Below, piece after piece: positions 44,961 to 56,258 of a stretch of 64,000 nucleotides of DNA (positions within the stretch are counted from its first letter, which is position 1; each line of letters opens with the position of its first letter). The position numbers were made by a program, and so were the translations under genes. This stretch comes from Euclidia mi (lineage: Eukaryota > Arthropoda > Insecta > Lepidoptera > Erebidae), in the NCBI GenBank assembly GCA_944739405.2, contig OX123186.2, forward strand, positions 40,595,551-40,659,550, read 5' to 3'. The notes below the pieces were generated by a model. It ran no database searches. It was not told the DNA's origin and saw only the letters and a list, made by a program, of their open reading frames with translations.

Positions 44961-47900
44961 AACAAGTAACATCCTTGAAATTTAAAGCACAGCACAATGT
45001 TACTGATATAAATTCAAAAAAAAACAGAATATCAATTATATAGCAATTTTGTCGTGCTTTTAATTAAAAGAAAATTGACTATTCAAATACAAATTAAAAT
45101 GTAATTTTTGCAAGAACAAGTGCAAATGAATTCAAGTACAAGACGACTCTTAAGTAAAATGGACGCGTAATAGTTGGCATGGCAATTCTAGTAAAAGTAG
45201 AAATTAAGATTCTCTATTATGGAACTTTTAATAATTATTGCAGTAAGGAAGAGAAACGCTGCTAGTGTTTCATCTTCGTACGTCGGGAAATATAATTACC
45301 TTGAGAGTTCTGGATCAATAATTATGTCAGTCTTAATTGAGATTTTATTGCTCTCAAATACTTTGACATCTAGCCCTTTACTTAGAAAGATGTTTAAGGA
45401 TAGCAAGATATTTGAAAATTTTCATGCTGCCAAGTAAAACCTTATAGTCAACATGATCTCATTAAATCAGTTGTAGCAGACAGTGCAATGAAAATGGGCT
45501 CGTGCTCGGATAATGACTGTCTACAACGTAATACCAATAATTATATGCGAAAAATAAACCACCACTTATCAGTCATTGGTTTTCATCAGAAATCTTAATG
45601 ACAACATTTTACGAAAATAAATACTTTTCAACACGATATTTGTATTTGTGGCGCACGTAAAAATATAAAAGAATGCAGCTACAAACCACACCCCAACACC
45701 ACTTTTAAAAACTATTTGCTGTTGTTGCAGAGGACAATAAAAAGCGATCATTGTGTGTTGCAGAATACCAGTATCCCCTTTAATCCAGGTGAAGTAGTGC
45801 GACTAAGCGAAAAACCCGGTGTAAGAGTGGATTCTCGTCAACAATGCTGTGGGTACGTTTGTTGCTCTCGTTACTTTAGGAAGAGTACCTAGTGATCGAA
45901 TGACATGGATTTTCTGCGAAAAAGAAAATAAATCTGAATGTTGCGGAAATAGCTTTTAGATTTCAAAGATAACTAATTACTGTGCGTCCATACATGGTGC
46001 TGAGGCATTCCACCGGCTGAGTTGAGTCGGAAAGTGTCAATTTTATATAAGTCGTATTTTTGTTCATCACCAAAAATACCTTCGCTGTCCGATGTTATCG
46101 CTAAGGTTGAAATTGTACTTAGAAAGGTATATTAAGTAATAAACAGATAAGAGCTTATGGCTTGTATCCAAGATTATTTAGCGGGTCTTACTCGCGATAA
46201 TTAGGATACTTAAGGCATAAATACTTCGGTATTTTGCGAGGTTTAATTGCTAGTAACACTAATCCATCCGCAATACTTAACTATTTGTGGTAAACCATTT
46301 AAGAAAACTTATGAAGCTTTGTTTACATCAAGTTATAAATGCTGACTCGATAGTATGTCTAAGCAAAGTCAAATTGATAAGTCTCCGGCTAAGCGCTGAT
46401 GCTACAACTACATTCTCCTCAACAGTGCACTTGTTAGATTTTTAGCTATCGTCATTCGTAAAGCTAGGCTTTGTGGAGCTATTATTACGTAGAATCACTC
46501 ATCTGTGAGGTTTTGGTGGTCTGTAGCTGCAGTAAGCCAGGATTACCAATACTGGAATGAAAACACCTAACATGAAATTCGATAAATCGTAAGGCAAATT
46601 GAACTCTGCAGACACTTAGCATGTTCATTTTTAATACACTTAAAGTAGCAGAAGAAAACTATAAAAAGCAAGTGTACTTGAATACAAATTCATGAAAACA
46701 ACATTTTTTTTTAATATTGCCGATCGCAGCAATTGTTAAAAATTACATATTGATGTCATGCGGGCGACCCAAAATTAGATATTATGTCTGATTTAGTATA
46801 AAACCACATAAACGTAAAATTCAAACCAAATAAGCGTAATTCGAATTTGGTCCGGTTTGGAATCTCATCATGTGCTTAAATTCAAATTATGACGTATTTC
46901 GAAATTTTAATGTTATAAAGTTGCGGCAGAGGATTAGTTGTCTGTCTACGTATCGCCTTCGCATCACATTTAAATACATTTTATTTCGTTGAACTGTGAA
47001 ACCGTTTATCATTATTTTCAACAAGCTATGGCTCTGCGGTTACTGGTTAGTTATGAAAGACAGTAGAAACTTCAAAAGCATAAAAACCAAATACACGAGT
47101 GTTTATTCTTTTCAGTGTAGTTCACATAAACAGGTTACGTATGGGACTCCATAATGTAGCTTAAAACATGTACGAAATGAAAATGTAACATACCAATGTC
47201 TTTCGTCTGAAACTCGTTTGCAGTTAAAATAAAACTTTATTTTCAAGCTGCGGATCGCTAATTCTGGTACAAAAAAAGTAGTGAATACGCTACCAGTCAG
47301 AGGCGGTAGTTTAAATTGATTCATGGCCTCCATTTTCATGTTACCTGAAGATACTCTAACATATTTTACAGAGTAGACAAATACTTGAAACTACCGTGGA
47401 AAAATGACCTACTTAAGCTATGAAATGCTGCAACATAAAGCATGGTGATATACGATCTGTACCAGTTGTACTGTACACCATAGTCCACATTATTATGAGG
47501 TTAAAAATTCATATACAACAATACTGTACTTTTGTAATATAACCTCGTAATCACGGAAAAAGCATGTACCTATTTTAAATACAAACGCCTTCGCACATCC
47601 CAAGCTCTCTGGGTGCAGTGAGCAAATTCACAATGTGATTTAAAACTAAAAGTAGTATGGAGTAGCTGGGAGGGTCTAGTCTACTAATGGGAGGGTTTAG
47701 TCTACTAAAACACATTTTGAAGATAATTGCTACGATAGTGCTTGGCATCCCAGTTATTTAAAATCTTATCTAGATTTAAATTTAAATAATGATTTAATTT
47801 CGCTTATCTTTTAGGAGCTGGAAAAAGTATTCGGAGAATTCTGCTTTTCTTCGGTGGGACAGTCTGAATGTTGAAATCTTTCGTTAATGGCCATCGTAAT

Positions 47901-48205
47901 GTTTGTACAAGTTTTATCAGATATACTGTCACTTAAATTTTAGTCGCTGACAAAAAAAGTTATAATTATAAATTCAAAAGAAAGATCTTTGGCTCCTTTT
48001 CTTAGATTCTACCATTTGAACTTAAAGAATTCGAATTTATTGTAAGGTGTCTTAGTGACTTTTTTTTTTAAATGAGTTATACTTAATTTGGTACCTGAAA
48101 CTACAAATATCCTTTTATACAAAGGTTTTTATTCTAAGAGTAGATTGTCATCGACTATGAATGTGAGATTAAGTATTGTGAGATTACAAGGGGTATGTTT
48201 TTATA
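44961..48205. other. 3.2 kb unrecognised
   Basis: I found no domain, splice-like exon or repeat end here. 'ggagggtctagtctactaa' is duplicated in tandem at about 47670-47710. Confidence 0.35.
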
Positions 48206-48447
48206 TATTTGTGGAAGCGTCAGGAGGGCTCTCAGAGCAGTCTTCGTAGGTTTTCTCCATCGTGAGCGCAATGGCGGCAAGAGATTCAAAATAAAAGCAC
48301 CACTTTACTTGTACACGCTGTATTACTAGAATTTATAACAATTTGGCACGAAATACAATAAAATATGGAGGATGAAACACGGTTATGAATTTGTGAGCTA
48401 ATAGTTTAGCACGTGCCCGCCCGGTGCAACAGCTGTCAGAGTAATGG
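48206..48447 (-). pseudogene. LTR retrotransposon leader and gag start, copy 1
   Basis: About 240 bp nearly identical to 55395-55635, in the same orientation. The minus strand includes 'ttataaattctagtaataca', 'gcgtgtacaagtaaagtgg' and an ATG at about 48260 opening MEKTYEDCSESPPDAS. It is cut off upstream at 48206. Probably the start of a gypsy copy lying next to the second gypsy relic. Confidence 0.6.
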
Positions 48448-48894
48448 ACGACTGTCACCTCGTTTGGCGCCACCTAATACTCTATTCGGGGTTACCCGCT
48501 CTCAATTTTATTTGACTACTAATCGAGTAATCGATTACAACCATCGGTAAATTAAGTAACAATTTCTAAAGACAACTTTTATGGTTAAATTAAACCTTAA
48601 AATCATTCTTAAATAATCAGCGCGCCGTCACGGCCGTCCTGCGTTTTCACATGTTCTCGTGTGTAACGTTCTCGCCTGTGAATAACAGATACAGTGATTT
48701 ACTCCACACTCGTCTTGGCCTTCCTGACCAATAAATCAATTATGATTAACTATTCGTTTCACACGGAATACATTTTACATGTCAAATTTAAATTCGTTGA
48801 ATGTATCATCAAACAATACACACACACTGAAGAGAAATCAACTAAATCATTTACGTCGGTTAACGTCTACCACCGAGGCGATGTCACACAGACT

Positions 48895-49270
48895 TGTAAG
48901 TGCCACACAGGCCAGTCAATGCCACACAGGCCAGTCAGTCAATGCCACACAGGCCAGTCAGTCAATGCCACAGAGGCCAGTCAGTCAATGCCACACAGGC
49001 CAGTCAGTCAATGCCACACAGGCCAGTCAGTCAACGCCACACAGGCCAGTCATTGCCACACAGAGTTGTCGGTGTCACACAGGCTTGTCGGTGCCACACA
49101 GGCTTGTCGGTGCCACACAGGTTTGTCGGTGCCACACAGGCTTGTCGGTGCCACACAGGCTTGTCGGTGTCACACAGGCTCGTTGGTGCCACACAGGCTC
49201 GTTGGTGCCACACAGGCTTTTCGGTGCCACACAGGCTTGTCGGTGCCACACAGGCTTGTCGGTCAAGTCA
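48895..49270. repeat. minisatellite, 18 units of 19 and 23 bp
   Basis: Seven units of the type CCACACAGGCCAGTCAGTCAATG (19-23 bp) are followed by eleven units of CCACACAGGCTTGTCGGTG (19 bp). The two types share CCACACAGG and differ in the second half. Because the unit holds no stop in several frames, long open frames appear on both strands; these are shadows of the repeat. Confidence 0.93.
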
Positions 49271-49319
49271 CGTCAATTGTTAGCTGCTTATTGTTTACAC
49301 TTACATAAAATAGAAATCA

Positions 49320-49560
49320 AATTACTCACGTGCGCCGTCATCGGCACATTCTACTTCTGGTTCTAGTGCGCCAATTAACTCTAATGGAACGTAACATTCA
49401 GGTATATTATGAACACGATCATGTGCATACTTGTAAGTTCTATAAGAGTTAGAAGCCTTAAGCAGGTACCTATTACCATCCAACAGCTTAACAACCTTAT
49501 AGGGGTCCTTAACAAAGTAATCTTAAACCAGGTTTGTCTAATACTTTGCTCTCTTCAAGA
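49320..49560 (-). pseudogene. second gypsy element, pol C-terminus
   Basis: The minus strand reads GPYKVVKLLDGNRYLLKAS, with one shift, then YRTYKYAHDRVHNIPECYVP and LELIGALEPEVE, and a stop near 49321. This is the GPY/F-type integrase end of a Ty3/gypsy pol. Its gag side may be at 54960-55635. Confidence 0.65.
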
Positions 49561-49639
49561 TCGTCAGTTATGCTCTGATCCTCTTCATTGCCAGTTTCGG
49601 CGAGATAGGCCTTAGCTACACCAATTACCAGGCTCTTCA

Positions 49640-49850
49640 AAGCCACATACAGGCCTCACACATGCTCCGCGCCACACACGGACCGCGCGCCACACACGGG
49701 CCGCGCGCCACACACGGGCCGCGCGCCACACAGGCTATGCTGGCCACCACGCCACCAGGCCGCGCCGGGGACTAGGCCACACCGGCTACCAGACCGCGCC
49801 AGCTACCAGGCCGCGCCGGCCATCAGGCCGCGCTAACCACCAGGATTACC
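49640..49850. repeat. second GC-rich minisatellite-like block
   Basis: 'cgcgcgccacacacgggccg' recurs four times (49675-49735), then degenerate units 'ccaccaggccgcgc' and 'taccaggccgcgcc' to 49845. It lies upstream of the gypsy pol end. Confidence 0.8.
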
Positions 49851-51597
49851 CACAAAGGAAATAAATGTACCATTAGTATTTCAAAGATTCGTCTCATTGT
49901 ATACCCACTAAATAGAGTATTCGTTCTTTCAAACAAACTTAACGTCCGCACTTCTTCAATTTAAAGCGATTATCAAATTCATTTACAACTTCACAACTGC
50001 ACAGAACGTAACGCCCGTCCACTTACAAAAACTAAAACCAAATGCGAACATGGCTAGAACCGATAACCTACTTTCGGACAAACTGATTTCCTTTGGCTAC
50101 ATAGAGGCAACGACTCCAGTTCTGCGATAACCAATCGACAGTCCATGAGTACGTTCAGATTCTCGCAACACGCTCTTGTCATACGACACAGAAACCAGAG
50201 GTAGATGATTTTAGCGATCAAAAATCAAATGAGAGCTACTTGAGTAGCAGGATATCCGTGATTGCGATCAACGACCATACTTTAATGTACTTGGCTCTAG
50301 AAATAAAAGAAAATCATCGAACAACACTAATTCTAGTCGTTCGGCTATTCCTGACCCAATTCGGTGGGGATTAATGAAAATCACAACTAACTCTTTCTTT
50401 CGAAGCTGACATGTTGAACAACACGCATAGTCGTTAAAATAATAGGAAACTCATTAAAATATTGCATTTCTCATACTCTGACATCCATCGGGTCTTCAAC
50501 ATCACGCTATGCAACCTCCATCCGGTTACACAACACCACCCGGATAATCATTTCAAGCGTTTAACAAAGTAATCTTAAGGTTGGTTTGTTGAACATGTTG
50601 CTTTGGTTTTCCTTATCACAAAGAAGACTATAAGAAAATCTTACTAGGATGATAGTCTAGATAGTCTAGATGTTAAGTTTGCTACCAAGTATTCAACCAG
50701 TCTTTATAGCGTTATAACTTTGTCATGGATAGTCTAAATACGAAACTTATCCTAACCTAATTTTTTGCGATACAGCAACGGACCTTTCGCGTTCAAGACG
50801 ATGGACAACGTTTGTGATACTATGACAATGCACTAACGGCTGTCTTGTTTGCGCGCCAACGGAGACTATGACTAACATAATAGCTCAAGGGTAAACTAGG
50901 CTAACCAGAAAGACACTTTGCCAGTCCAACTAACGGCAACGCATGGCTTAACATGCACGGCTTATTCAGTTTATGCGAATCTACACCAACGGCAACGTGG
51001 GTACCACAAAATTATCACAACTACGACTAACAAAGTACCCATTTAATGAGAATAAGGTTAAGCATACAATCATCACTAACGATCACTTACCTAGTTCTAC
51101 CTACAATGAGAATTAAAATCTCTGAAACTGCCTATCATAACGCACTACGATGATAACTCAATAATTTTCTTCTACGTCTTCTTCTACTAGAAACACTATC
51201 ACTCTTAAACGTCCTAAGCATTACTTGGAATAAGCCAGAGAACTCGGGGCACTTGATAAAAATTGCCAGCGTATCACATGAATTAAAAAAACACAGTAGG
51301 TAATTTTCACGCGTAAAATCATACAATTGAATTTAATATTACTACTTAATAGTGCCATCTAATAATTATGAGTAAGAAACATTTTAATGTGCCATGTTAA
51401 AAATGTATGCACACAAAGAAGCAGGTGTAATTGCAACACCGAGATCGTCCGTACAACTCAGAATTACAACGAGTAACAGTGCCACTTTTTACTTAGGCTC
51501 TGATCTCGTTCAAACGAAAACAGTTAGGTATTATCAACACCACGAGTCGATAAAATAATGGCGCTAGTAATATCTTTCGATTATTGTCAGTTTACCC
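49851..51597. other. 1.7 kb unrecognised
   Basis: No gene seen. 'tttaacaaagtaatcttaagg' at 50559 echoes 'cttaacaaagtaatcttaaa' at 49509, so part of it may be a diverged duplicate of the gypsy region. Confidence 0.35.
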
Positions 51598-51763
51598 CAG
51601 TGACAATACTAATAATATAGACTTGGCATACCTACAAAAAAAACGTGTATACCTACACATTATTGAGAGGAAAAAATGGCGGCCAATAGAGCTGCCCATA
51701 TCGATATTTCTCTACAATAACATCGATAAAAGATTATAGGAATGTTTTCATGTAGTCACCACG

Positions 51764-52000
51764 GTACTATGCGTTTTGACTAAGAATAGGATCGACTTGG
51801 CGCCATATTGGATACGAATTATGACTTTATTCAAATATTAATATTATTTAATAAACTACTACTTATTTAACGTTTTTATTTAAATTTGATGTAAAACTTA
51901 TTGATTTGCAAATAAGCTTCTTTGCAAATCGTACTTTTCAAGTGAAATTTAACAGATAGCGGTCATTGATATTCCTATTTTTATTTGAAACGCATAGTAC
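51764..52000. mobile_element. MITE, 237 bp
   Basis: 13-bp perfect TIR GTACTATGCGTTT (51764-51776) and AAACGCATAGTAC (51988-52000). No coding. Confidence 0.6.
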
Positions 52001-52077
52001 AATATCAATGGGTATTTTGAACATACATTTCTTAGCTTCACTTGTTGGTATTTACTGTAAAAGCCAGAGCTGCGGTC

Positions 52078-52109
52078 AATCTTAGGATTTACCGGTAAAT
52101 CCTAAGATT
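52078..52109. repeat. 32-bp perfect palindrome
   Basis: AATCTTAGGATTTACC at 52078-52093 followed without spacer by its exact complement. A third partial copy ('aagatttaccgag') and 'tcggtaaaaat' follow. Confidence 0.95.
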
Positions 52110-52277
52110 TACCGAGTCTCATCGGTAAAAATCCGAATTGTTATCTTATGTAAGTACCTGTTAAGTATAATTTCCTTTTAATTTTATGACCTGGTAACTG
52201 GACCTTTAGGTCAAGTCATAGTTTAACGAACACTGCACTATCACTTAATTTTTAAATTGTTTTAGTTAGTACAAGTA

Positions 52278-52390
52278 GAGATAAACTACGATAACATGAC
52301 ACGCCCTACCACCTGTCAAACGGTTGAATTTCGATCACATTCTACCGCTTGGTAAGTGGAGGGGCGCGCTATGTTATCGTAGTTTATCTA
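52278..52390. mobile_element. MITE, ~113 bp
   Basis: TIR AGATAAACTACGATAACAT (19 bp, 52279-52297) with its complement at 52371-52389. TA stands at both outer edges, consistent with a TA duplication. Confidence 0.75.
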
Positions 52391-52544
52391 TAACTAAATG
52401 TGTTAATCTAGAGCCGTGATTTTCAATCTGTGGGCTTTTCTCAGGCAAAAGAGCAAGGTTCTAAATCTCATTGAGAAAGATGGACATATATTATGTATTT
52501 TTAAATAAAATGTGTTGTTTTTACGTCATAGTCATTTATTTATT

Positions 52545-52695
52545 TCATCATCACCATCATTCAGCCAATTGCCGTGCATTGCTGAACGTAGGCTTCCCAC
52601 AAAGAGCGTCAAACATCCCGGTCTTGAGCAGCCCGCATCCATCCGCTGCCAACCACCCTCTTCAAATCGTCAGCCCATCGTGCCGCATCGTTTGC
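52545..52695 (-). mobile_element. RTE LINE 3' tail fragment
   Basis: The minus strand reads RWADDLKRVVGSGWMRAAQD, then VQQCTAIG and a (GATGAT)-rich tail, seen as tcatcatcaccatcat at 52545. It is the same domain end as 1-1040. The open frames at 52471-52787 are its antisense. Confidence 0.75.
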
Positions 52696-52699
52696 CCAT

Positions 52700-54140
52700 A
52701 CACAGTCTCCACTCCAACACATGTCTGGCTCTATCGACCGTCTATCCGTCTACAGACATAGTAAATAGGGCTGTAAACAAGCAATAACATTGTTAGCGTT
52801 TTTTATATTTCTTGATTTTATAAATAGGTTTAGAGGTAATTTGCAATTGGTGGGTTGAGAAGAATCTACCTACTGTATTAATACTTTTTTAAAGTACTAT
52901 TCAAAAACATGACTATGGGTGACATTATTTTGTTTTCAAAAATTAATAAGTTCCTTATAAAAGGAATATCATAAATGTACTAGCATAAACATTTCTTTTT
53001 TGTAACCAATTAAGCACATGTTTTATTTTGGCAATTAATCTAACCACTTTAGCCTCAGCGCAGCGGCTCATATTCGAGCCAGACACTATAACAATAAAAT
53101 TCTGTTGTGTCTGCTAATTAGGTACTAGAGTCGCTTAGGACCACACTCAAACACATTCTTTTTACATCACTCTTTGTGCCCATTAGACGAAAGTTGCAAT
53201 GAGGATAATAATATCACCATCATATCAGCCAATACTCAATCATGTTGAACAAATTTATAACTATGTTAGGTACTTACAAATAAGGTTCGTGATGGTAAAG
53301 CATCATCACGCAGTGTTACTTTATTTAGAGTCCGGTTGAAACAAGATTCTTCAAAGTGAAGATAACAAATTAAATATGAATTGTTTTTGTTGACATCCTT
53401 AAATTTTCAACACTGATTGTTTGCAGCCAAATTTTCTTTTTATCTTGTTGGCAGGCAGCCTTGAAAGTAAAAAAAAAAACAATAAGTAACCATAATATAG
53501 TTTATATAGTATTATCGATAAATATAAAATATCATACATAGGTACACTACTCTATTCCTACAATAACAATAAAATAATTTCGTGAAGTTTATTGTGGATA
53601 ATAAAGGCAAAAAGGGAAATTATGAAGGCGTAAGTGGCGTAACTGTTGATACTCTTCAAAAAATGCAATATATTTTGTTTATTATCTAAATCCAATGATA
53701 TTTCAGCTGAAATTAAGTACTTACTAGTGCAAGGTTATATTCGGGTGATTTCTGCTTCTTCTCATGCCACAACCGATTATATTGCAATTGGACATCTTGC
53801 AATAGAAGATTTGCACTACCACTATCGTGTTGAAACCCAATAACACAGCAAAATTACTTCAACATTCACAAATTATATGAATAGCTCAAGAGTATTTGAC
53901 AGTTGACGTACCCCAATTTGTAGACAAACAGCAAGCTGATAAAATGGCGACCCGGCCGCATCTAGGTATTTCAAAGACGCTAGGAATGAAGGGTTGCCAT
54001 TATAGTAACTTTCAAAAAGCATGTTATCTCTTTTCACTTATGCAACATTATCTAAGTTAAACAGAGATGACAGTATTTTTATGATTTCGGTGACGATATG
54101 CCTCATATTTGTATAAGTGTATTTTCTATAGTCAAACATT
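52700..54140. other. hAT interior, no coding recognised
   Basis: AT-rich. The frame at 53646-53843 has no known domain. Confidence 0.35.
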
Positions 54141-54819
54141 TGAGGTCTATATTATTAGTATTGTCACTGGTTTACCCTAACCAACCAACCTCACTTATTT
54201 GGAATAATGCAAGTCCATAAAGTAAGACCGAGACAAGATAATCTATTTGCAAGCAAGCATAATAATATTATGCTGTAATATTAATCTATCATTAAAAAGT
54301 CTGATTAATATAAAAGTTTCTATTTAGAATTCAGAAATTTTGTTACTCGTTTTTGCTTTTTGAATAAATATTTTTTGGAAAGGCATGATGACGTGTTTTA
54401 TTTGCTTTGACATAATTGACCGATAAATTATTTTCTAGACCCATAACGTCACTTCTGCGAGGGTTGTAAGTTTTAAACGTTTATATCTTCATAATAGTAA
54501 ACAGGGAAATGTTTGCTTTTATGTTAAAGTAAGGTTTAATGGTTTAGTTTCAATATTATCAATTTATTTTTTTAGTCGAGTAAATCTATGGAATTTAATA
54601 GGATGTTCAATTTTCAAACGCTTCTCCTGAAAAAGTACGTCAGATATATAAGTGACGTTATAGCACCGTAGGTGCAATATGATCACAAGGTTCGTGAGTG
54701 CGAGCCACCCTCGCATGTAGAAATAACAATAATCGCTTTCTTTGTAACCGACGTATCAAACTCAAAACCTCCGTTCGATATCAACGCTATAGCTAGGTGA
54801 CTGTGATAGTCAGACAACC

Positions 54820-54950
54820 ATACGCTAACATAAGATACGGCAAAGGTCAAATGGTTCCACATTTCAGTGTCTCGTGTAGGAATCGAACCTACACCACTCG
54901 GTACGATGTGATGGTGATATCACCACAACGATTACGACATTTCCAAGGTT
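54820..54950 (-). repeat. tRNA-like SINE head
   Basis: The minus strand holds GGTTCGATTCC (B box, about 54883-54893) inside 'gtgtaggttcgattcctaca', a T-arm-like stem. It is preceded by A-box-like sequence near 54930. No anticodon arm folds convincingly, so a SINE or tRNA pseudogene is more likely than a tRNA. Confidence 0.5.
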
Positions 54951-54959
54951 AAACGCGTA

Positions 54960-55635
54960 ATGTTTTTCAACTACCGTCACTCAATAAAAAAATCAGACAA
55001 AATACGCTCACCATGGTTGCAGTTGAATGCTCAGCTGATTCACCAACATAGCAGCGTTAGCAGTCGCCTTCGCTCGCGCCTTTGTGCACACTGCTGCACA
55101 ATATCATCCCAGAAAACGATACGCATTAGTGCGACCACAAGCGGGGCGCAATGCGGGTCACGATCTTCAATCACATGTCTGCTCTCGTCACCCAAGCACG
55201 TCCATCCATATCTTGTTGCTTAGGATCGAAGTCCGGTAAACAAAGGCCATGCGACGATGTAGTAGGTATTTTCATGGCTTGCATCAGCGTCAGAAAATTG
55301 CGATGTTGTAGTTCCAACAAGCCCAGCAATTTTTCGTTACTAGCGTCTTCATTTTGAGCACGTGGGTAGTTGTGGTCCCATCCCAATTCTGATGTGGAAG
55401 CGTCAGGAGGGCTCTCGGAGCAGTATTCGTAGGTTTTCTCCATCGTGAGCGCAATGGTGGCAAGAGATTCAAAATAAAAGCACCACTTTACTTGTACACG
55501 CTGTATTACTCGAATTTATAACAATTTGGCACGAAATACAATAAAATATGGAGGATGAAACACGATTATGAATTTGTGAGCCAATAGTTTAGCAGGTGCC
55601 CGCCCGGTGCAACAGCTGTCAGAGTAATGGACAGG
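54960..55635 (-). pseudogene. gypsy-type leader and gag N-terminus, copy 2
   Basis: The minus-strand ATG at 55441-55443 opens a 90-codon frame with ELQHRNFLTLMQAMKIPTTS and LPDFDPKQQDMDGRAWVTRA. The LPxFDP...RAW phrase is typical of gypsy gag starts. A stop at 55171 and decay follow. The 240 bp around the start repeat at 48206-48447. LTR ends were not resolved. Confidence 0.6.
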
Positions 55636-56215
55636 CGGGGCACACATAGAAAATGCTCAATATTTGTATAGAAAGGAGCCATCTATATTTCCTAGACAAG
55701 AAACTATGCATGCATAAAGTTCTTTAAAGCCCCAACAGATGACGTTAAAAATTATTGTCATTACTAATCAATTATATATTAATCATATAAATTATAGAAA
55801 TTTAATTAAACCTTAAAATTCGCCCCAAAATGACTACACATAGACACTTGTAGTCTAAAATCAAAAGTTTACTATAACTCAATATTAACTATGGCAACAC
55901 AAACATATCAGGACATTTTTGAAAATTCAAAGTTTGTTTACATACAAAATGGCCGTTGCAACTTGCGCCCGCGCTCGCTTGTGATTATTCCATTTTGTGT
56001 GTATTTATTGGTTTTTCGAGTGTTTCCTGTTCATCGAACGTCGAGTCGAGATTACTACTCCGTTCTGGTGCTGGACTACTTCCTGAAAACCAATATTGGC
56101 TGACTTTGTTGTGTGACGAACGATCGTGCATAATATCTTGTTTTTCACTGTTTCTAAGTGATAAATCGCGATAAAGACGCTATTCTGTGGTGTGTTGGTT
56201 GTTAATATTGATACT
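55636..56215. promoter_or_regulatory. presumed 5' region of the THAP/P-like gene
   Basis: 580 bp between the gag relic and the first ATG. It has a more GC-balanced patch at 55955-56060 ('cgcccgcgctcgcttgtg') but no TATA box at a clear spacing. Promoter function is inferred only from position. The open frames at 55891-56174 look like untranslated leader. Confidence 0.35.
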
Positions 56216-56258
56216 ATGCCTCACCGTTGTGCATTAGGATGCAAAAACGCCAATACTG
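56216..56258 (+). CDS. exon 1, start of THAP domain
   Basis: ATG then MPHRCALGCKNANT plus one base, with donor G|GTAAGT. C5 and C9 are the first Cys pair of the C2CH zinc finger. Start chosen because THAP proteins begin a few residues before this pair. Confidence 0.75.

Larger units (their letters stand above)
51598..54169. mobile_element. hAT-type element with 25-bp TIRs and 8-bp TSD
   Basis: A perfect 25-bp terminal inverted repeat starts CAGTGACAATACTAAT at 51598 and its complement ends at 54169. A perfect 8-bp duplication, GTTTACCC, flanks it (51590-51597 and 54170-54177). TIRs beginning CAG and 8-bp duplications are typical of hAT. No hAT transposase is recognised inside; the interior holds other insertions (51764, 52078, 52278, 52545) and AT-rich sequence to 54140. 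Confidence 0.82.

Noticed and set aside
48694..49366. Three overlapping long open frames on the plus strand and two on the minus strand
   Set aside because: They are read-throughs of the 19/23-bp minisatellite, whose unit has no stop in several frames; no domain and no codon bias.
53646..53843. Possible hAT transposase remnant inside the hAT-type element
   Set aside because: The 65 codons show none of the hAT blocks (no catalytic motif, no BED finger, no dimerisation domain).
54883..54893. Possible tRNA gene on the minus strand (intact B box and T-arm-like stem)
   Set aside because: No convincing acceptor, D or anticodon stems could be drawn; kept only as a SINE head or tRNA pseudogene.
55640..56215. 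P-element-style terminal inverted repeat upstream of the THAP gene
   Set aside because: I searched by eye for an inverted or duplicated end and found none; the 3' side is outside the window, so transposon status stays open.
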